64,000 bases of DNA. It comes from Planoprotostelium fungivorum. Its lineage: Eukaryota; Evosea; Variosea; Cavosteliida; Cavosteliaceae. Position 1 is the first letter of the stretch; each line of letters opens with the position of its first letter. Position numbers and translations under genes: made by a program. Shown in pieces: positions 60,456 through 64,000 of this stretch. The stretch spans positions 62,001 to 126,000 of the forward strand of contig MDYQ01000081.1 of NCBI GenBank assembly GCA_003024175.1, written 5' to 3'. The notes beneath the pieces are model-generated. The model was not told where the DNA came from. It made no database searches and was given only the letters and a program-made list of their open reading frames with translations.

Positions 60456-62105
60456 TTATATCACATTGACGATTCTCTTCGTCGGTTGGAGACCTGCATC
60501 GCAGATGGATATCTGATCGACGCGGGCTGATTTTCCAATGATGCCAGTTAGGTGGTCCTGAGAAGGCATCTTCCTCCATGTCTCGACGTCCATGCCACCA
60601 CGAACGACAGCGACTCTCATCGTAGAGAGGAGGTTGTGAGCTGCATTCGAGTGGTCATAGACTCCTCCATTGAACGCAGCCGTCATGTCTTTGCCGATTC
60701 CAGATCGAATCATGGCCCGACCACCTGATGGACAGCGTCAGAGATGGAGGAGAACACTTGTGAGAAGAGGGAGACGAGACACACCTGGGTGGCTCTCTAA
60801 GATGGGAGTGACATCATGGACGATGCCGGAGACCAAAATGAGTGGCTCCGTCGAGCTCCTCTCTTCGAACTCTTCGTACTCGATGACGGGCAGCTTGTCT
60901 AAAGGTGTTCCCCACTTCAACTTCATGGATCTCTCATTAATCTTCTTCTGTTCCATCTGCAGCATGCCCTTCTGAACTTCGTTCTCTGAGAAGGTCTGCA
61001 GTCTCTTTGTGAGGCCGAGGTAAGAGAGGAAGAGGATGAGCCATTTGGTTGGGTCATACTGGTAGAAGCGGATCGCATTGCGGTAATCGGTGGGGAACTC
61101 GTGATGGAAGTTGTGATAACCTTTCAAAAGATGAGATGAGACGTTTGTGAAGTGTTCCATCACCTTCTCCGAGGGTGAGAAGAGCGGTGATGAAGTGATT
61201 GCGGGGGCTGTGACGATCATCGAATGGTTGGTCTCCCAGCCAGTGGGCCAATGAGTTGACGCAGAAGGTGGCATGATGAACGAAGACGAGTCTGGCGACA
61301 CCGGCGTAGAAGTAACCTCCCTGTAGAGGGTGAGTCCGTTGCATTTGAAATGGACGTGTGATGATTTACCATCCAATCTCCCCAGCCGAAACCGGCGACG
61401 AGTGTAGGGAAGACGGCTGCCATGAAGGTGGCGATCTTCAGATAATGCTTGTGTTGCCACATAACCAGACGGTCCGCATTCAGATCGGTGATATCTGACC
61501 TGCCGATCCTCTTTGGATTCTGCTTCAAGATCATCCATCCCAAATGAGCGTAGAGGAGACCGTTCTGGAGCTCCAGTGAGTAAAGCGATGCAACATGTGA
61601 CGTCGTCCACCTTAACCGCATAAGGATCTTTTTCGCTGTCGGTGTATCGGTGGTGGGCTCTGTGATCTCTCGACCACCACTTGATGCTGCCCTCCATTGC
61701 ACCAGCTCCAGCTAGAGCGAGGAAAATTCTCACGGGGAGAGTTGCTGCGTAAGAACGATGCGCCCATAGACGATGGTAGCCAGCTGTGATGCCCAAACCA
61801 GTGATGAAATAATAGATGATGGACCACACGAGAGTCTTCAATAGAAGGGGAACCGTGTAGAGGGCATAGATGGTGGCGAGGGGTGGTAAAACCAAGATGG
61901 GCGCGTGGAGCCAATTGATTTTAGCCAGGCTAAATTATGTAAGTCTTCTCCCTTCACTTCACTCTTCTCACCAGTTACCCAAAGTCCATTCCTGATCAGC
62001 GACATGCAATCTCTCCGGGCCTCTGTATACAGGTGCACTCTGATTGGACTGAGCCCTGAGGCTAGCCTTCCTCACTTCAGGTGATCTATCCATCACTACG
62101 CTCAT
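60456..62105 (-). CDS. Stearoyl-CoA (delta-9) desaturase fused to cytochrome b5
   Basis: Known: this ER enzyme (OLE1 type) inserts a cis double bond into acyl-CoA using electrons from its own b5 domain. Seen: start [15 protein letters not shown] at 62105. Membrane segments follow ([33 protein letters not shown]). The histidine boxes are HRLWAHR, DHRAHH and YHNFHHEFP. Supporting motifs are [12 protein letters not shown] and GSIKWWSRD. The C-terminal b5 domain has [20 protein letters not shown] then [19 protein letters not shown]. Heme-ligand His residues lie in ESHPGG and VYDHSNAAH. The stop is at 60456. About six introns are present, e.g. near 60726-60785, 61121-61164, 61317-61372 and 61573-61611. 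All eight or more metal-ligand His appear present. Confidence 0.93.
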
Positions 62106-62435
62106 GGTGTTCACCAAAGAATGAGATGGAATTGCGGAAGGGTAACGCGGAGAAACGTGGTTTGTAAAATTCCGGGACCGGATAAAGTGGCCGAGTTTAT
62201 CCGCTCTTAGGAGAGTACAATTGAGACAGGAACAATGCTTTGGAGGAAGTCTAGAAACGAAGCGAATTACCAGGAAGAATACAAAGTTGATCCGGGATGA
62301 TAGGTAGTGACAACTTACTCGTCTTGGTCTTCGTGTGTCACCTGATTCGTCATCATCATGTCGAGACATCATCACGATCACCTCTACGCTCGATGTCATC
62401 ACACGATGTAGACTCTTAACACACATTTCTTCATT
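62106..62435. promoter_or_regulatory. Intergenic: desaturase promoter and RasGEF 3' flank
   Basis: These 330 bp sit between two minus-strand genes. No coding frame with a recognisable domain was seen. No specific regulatory site can be named. Confidence 0.5.
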
Positions 62436-64000
62436 TCAAATCAAACTCTTGGCCGTTGCATTCCTCGGCTCGGCCAACAGCGACATCTCGTACAACTTGC
62501 TGTCTGATGTCTGAGGCAGCTGCTCCAAGATGTCCGACAGCATCTTACTCCTCTGCAAGTTGTAGCCGATGGTCTGGTTCTGCTCGATCCTAGACAGAAT
62601 CTTGTAGACGAGCTTCCTCTTCTCAAAGTTGATCCTGCCCGGTGTCACAAAGTCGGGCGTCTCATCGATGAAGGTCAAGTCCATGAGGTACGTGCCGCTG
62701 TGGAGATTTAGAAGAGAGAAATGGAATGGATGGAGGGTGAGAGAGACAGGAGAGAGATGCGGAAATGTCCGCGAGGCTCACATGTAAGGCACGCAGGGAG
62801 GAACGGCCATATCTACGGCCTGCCTGGCGTACTTGAAAGAAGATTCCATGCTCGTGAGCTTCTCAAGATTGGCTAGACTGGCCTCCACCCTCTTTGGTAG
62901 ACTTCCCCTCGTCCATTTCAGACGAAGTGTAGACGAATGGTTGAGTCCAGAGATGACTGCAGTTAAGAGGTGGTAGTTCTGCAGCTCTTTCAGGCACTCG
63001 GCCAATCTGACGACCTGACAGAAGCGCTGATGAGGTCAGAAAATCGATCTACAACGAGGCGATGACATTCAGAGAGAACATCTCACGTTGCGGCGGTGCT
63101 TCAGCTTCTTCTCGTTGACGACGGCTGTGGCGACCCAATTTGCAGTGTAGTTGAACGTGTTGATGAGGTTGATGACGTTCGGTGCCAAGTGTTGCAATTT
63201 GGGACGACTCCAGGCCTGGTTGAAAAGCTCGATGGGCTGGAAGGCCGTCAATCTACAACGAGCCACTCCCGACCCCCACCTTGATGCTACTGTACAGGTC
63301 GAAGGTGCGCAGGGTGAGCTGTCGGGCGATCTCCATGGCATCTGCAATGTCTAAAATGCCCCCCTCTCTACCCTCTTTTCCTTCCTTTGGAGGTACGAGC
63401 GGCTGAACTCGTTTCAGTTCCCGCCACGAGACACTTTTCAAATTTCAAATCTTCTCACGATGATGTCGGGCGGTGGGGTGAGGTACTTGTGACCTTCTCC
63501 TGGTTTGTTGAGCTTGTTAGCGATGGACTTCTTCAGACGAGCTCGAATGCTGTCCAATTGATTGAAAGAGGCGACGTCGGTTTCGATCATGTGAGAGATG
63601 TTCGACATGACCTGAGTCCTTCAGAAACAATAAAATAAGATGTACAACGAAAGATTTCGAGTGTAGAGTGAAGATGAAAGAAGTGAGAGATGCACCTGAG
63701 GGTGGATCTGTTGAGTTGTAGACAGCCAGTGCTTCAGACAAGTGCACACTCTCATCCTGATCAGATTCTTCTTCTCCTCTGGAAATTCCAAACTGTCGGG
63801 TATCTTGAACCTCTCCCACAACTTTTTCAGCAGTTTCTCTTGCGTACAGAACGACTCGAAGGTGGACAAGAAGGTCTTCAGATAAGACATGTCGAAGCCT
63901 TCGTTCGTGTCTGATGTCAGTTGGATGACGAGCTCGTTGAGGGTGAAACCTCCCTCCGTTGTCTTGAGAACGTCTTTCGGTGAGCTCTCGTCCCAAATGT
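62436..64000 (-). CDS. Ras guanine-nucleotide exchange factor (RasGEF-N and CDC25 domains), 5' part outside window
   Basis: Known: RasGEFs load Ras with GTP. Seen: the gene enters at the window edge. A RasGEF-N (REM) domain reads GGFTLNELVIQLTSDT, then MSYLKTFLSTFESFCTQEKL, LLKKLWERFKIP and RVCTCLKHWLSTTQQIHP. A CDC25 domain follows: DAMEIARQLTLRTFDLYSSI, then PIELFNQAWSRPK, NWVATAVVNEK, LAECLKELQNYHLLTAVISG then LNHSSTLRLKWT. Later come YMSGTYLMDLTFIDETPDFV and INFEKRKLVYKILSRIEQNQ. The end is NATAKSLI at 62436. Introns lie near 62690-62780, 63015-63090, 63250-63290, 63350-63460 and 63615-63700. Two of them carry the CTCGTTGTAGAT word (63047-63055 and 63251-63259). The N-terminal domains are unseen. 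Confidence 0.92.

Overview
The window is nuclear DNA from a compact eukaryotic genome. Almost every gene is broken by short introns of about 35-60 nt with GTGAG-type donors, intergenic gaps are a few hundred bases or less, and genes lie on both strands. The mix of families (CG-1/IPT regulator, RasGAP/VPS9 and RasGAP/START proteins, RasGEF, IPT/TIG secreted protein, MORN/F-box protein, tyrosine-kinase-like receptor with a mucin stalk, GH18 chitinases, zf-UBP sirtuin) fits a free-living amoeboid protist. I suspect an amoebozoan of the protosteloid type, but this is inference. A DNAAF5 homologue suggests motile cilia or flagella. No viral, LTR, LINE or DNA-transposon sequence was recognised.

Layout. 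1-4 kb: part of an F-box/ankyrin-like gene, a PGAP4-like GPI-glycosyltransferase, tRNA-Ser(AGA) and a GNAT acetyltransferase. 4-13.5 kb: histidyl-tRNA synthetase, then on the minus strand aminopeptidase P, a membrane-anchored hormone-sensitive-lipase-type hydrolase and a bZIP factor. 13.9-18.3 kb: ribosomal protein uL15 (RPL27a), a SIRT2-like deacetylase with an N-terminal UBP zinc finger and, tail to tail with it, a nicotinamidase that would remove the sirtuin product nicotinamide. 18.4-29.3 kb: AVL9, a small gene, a secreted TIG protein, a poorly coding stretch with a 157-bp tandem duplication, an F-box/MORN protein and a MINDY deubiquitinase. 29.4-37.3 kb: a CG-1/IPT/LRR protein, chitinase 1, a multipass membrane protein, a PQ-loop protein and a second identical tRNA-Ser. 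37.5-52.6 kb: a small secreted protein, DNAAF5, an 86-residue protein, a GAPVD1/RME-6-like RasGAP-VPS9 protein, an F-box protein, a secreted esterase and a RasGAP-START protein. 52.9-64 kb: a very large Ser/Thr-rich receptor with a kinase domain lacking the DFG aspartate, chitinase 2 (an inverted paralogue of chitinase 1), a delta-9 desaturase fused to cytochrome b5, and a RasGEF cut by the window end.

The signals least explained by known families are: (i) a recurrent intronic word, CGTTGTAGATGG, which lies just after the donor or forms the acceptor (GTTGTAG|AT) in many unrelated genes, and whose reverse complement recurs inside the coding stalk of the receptor; (ii) the CG-1/IPT/LRR protein; and (iii) the mucin-stalk receptor pseudokinase. 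Exon joins were worked out by eye from reading frame, GT/AG ends and family alignment from memory, so exact splice sites are provisional unless stated.
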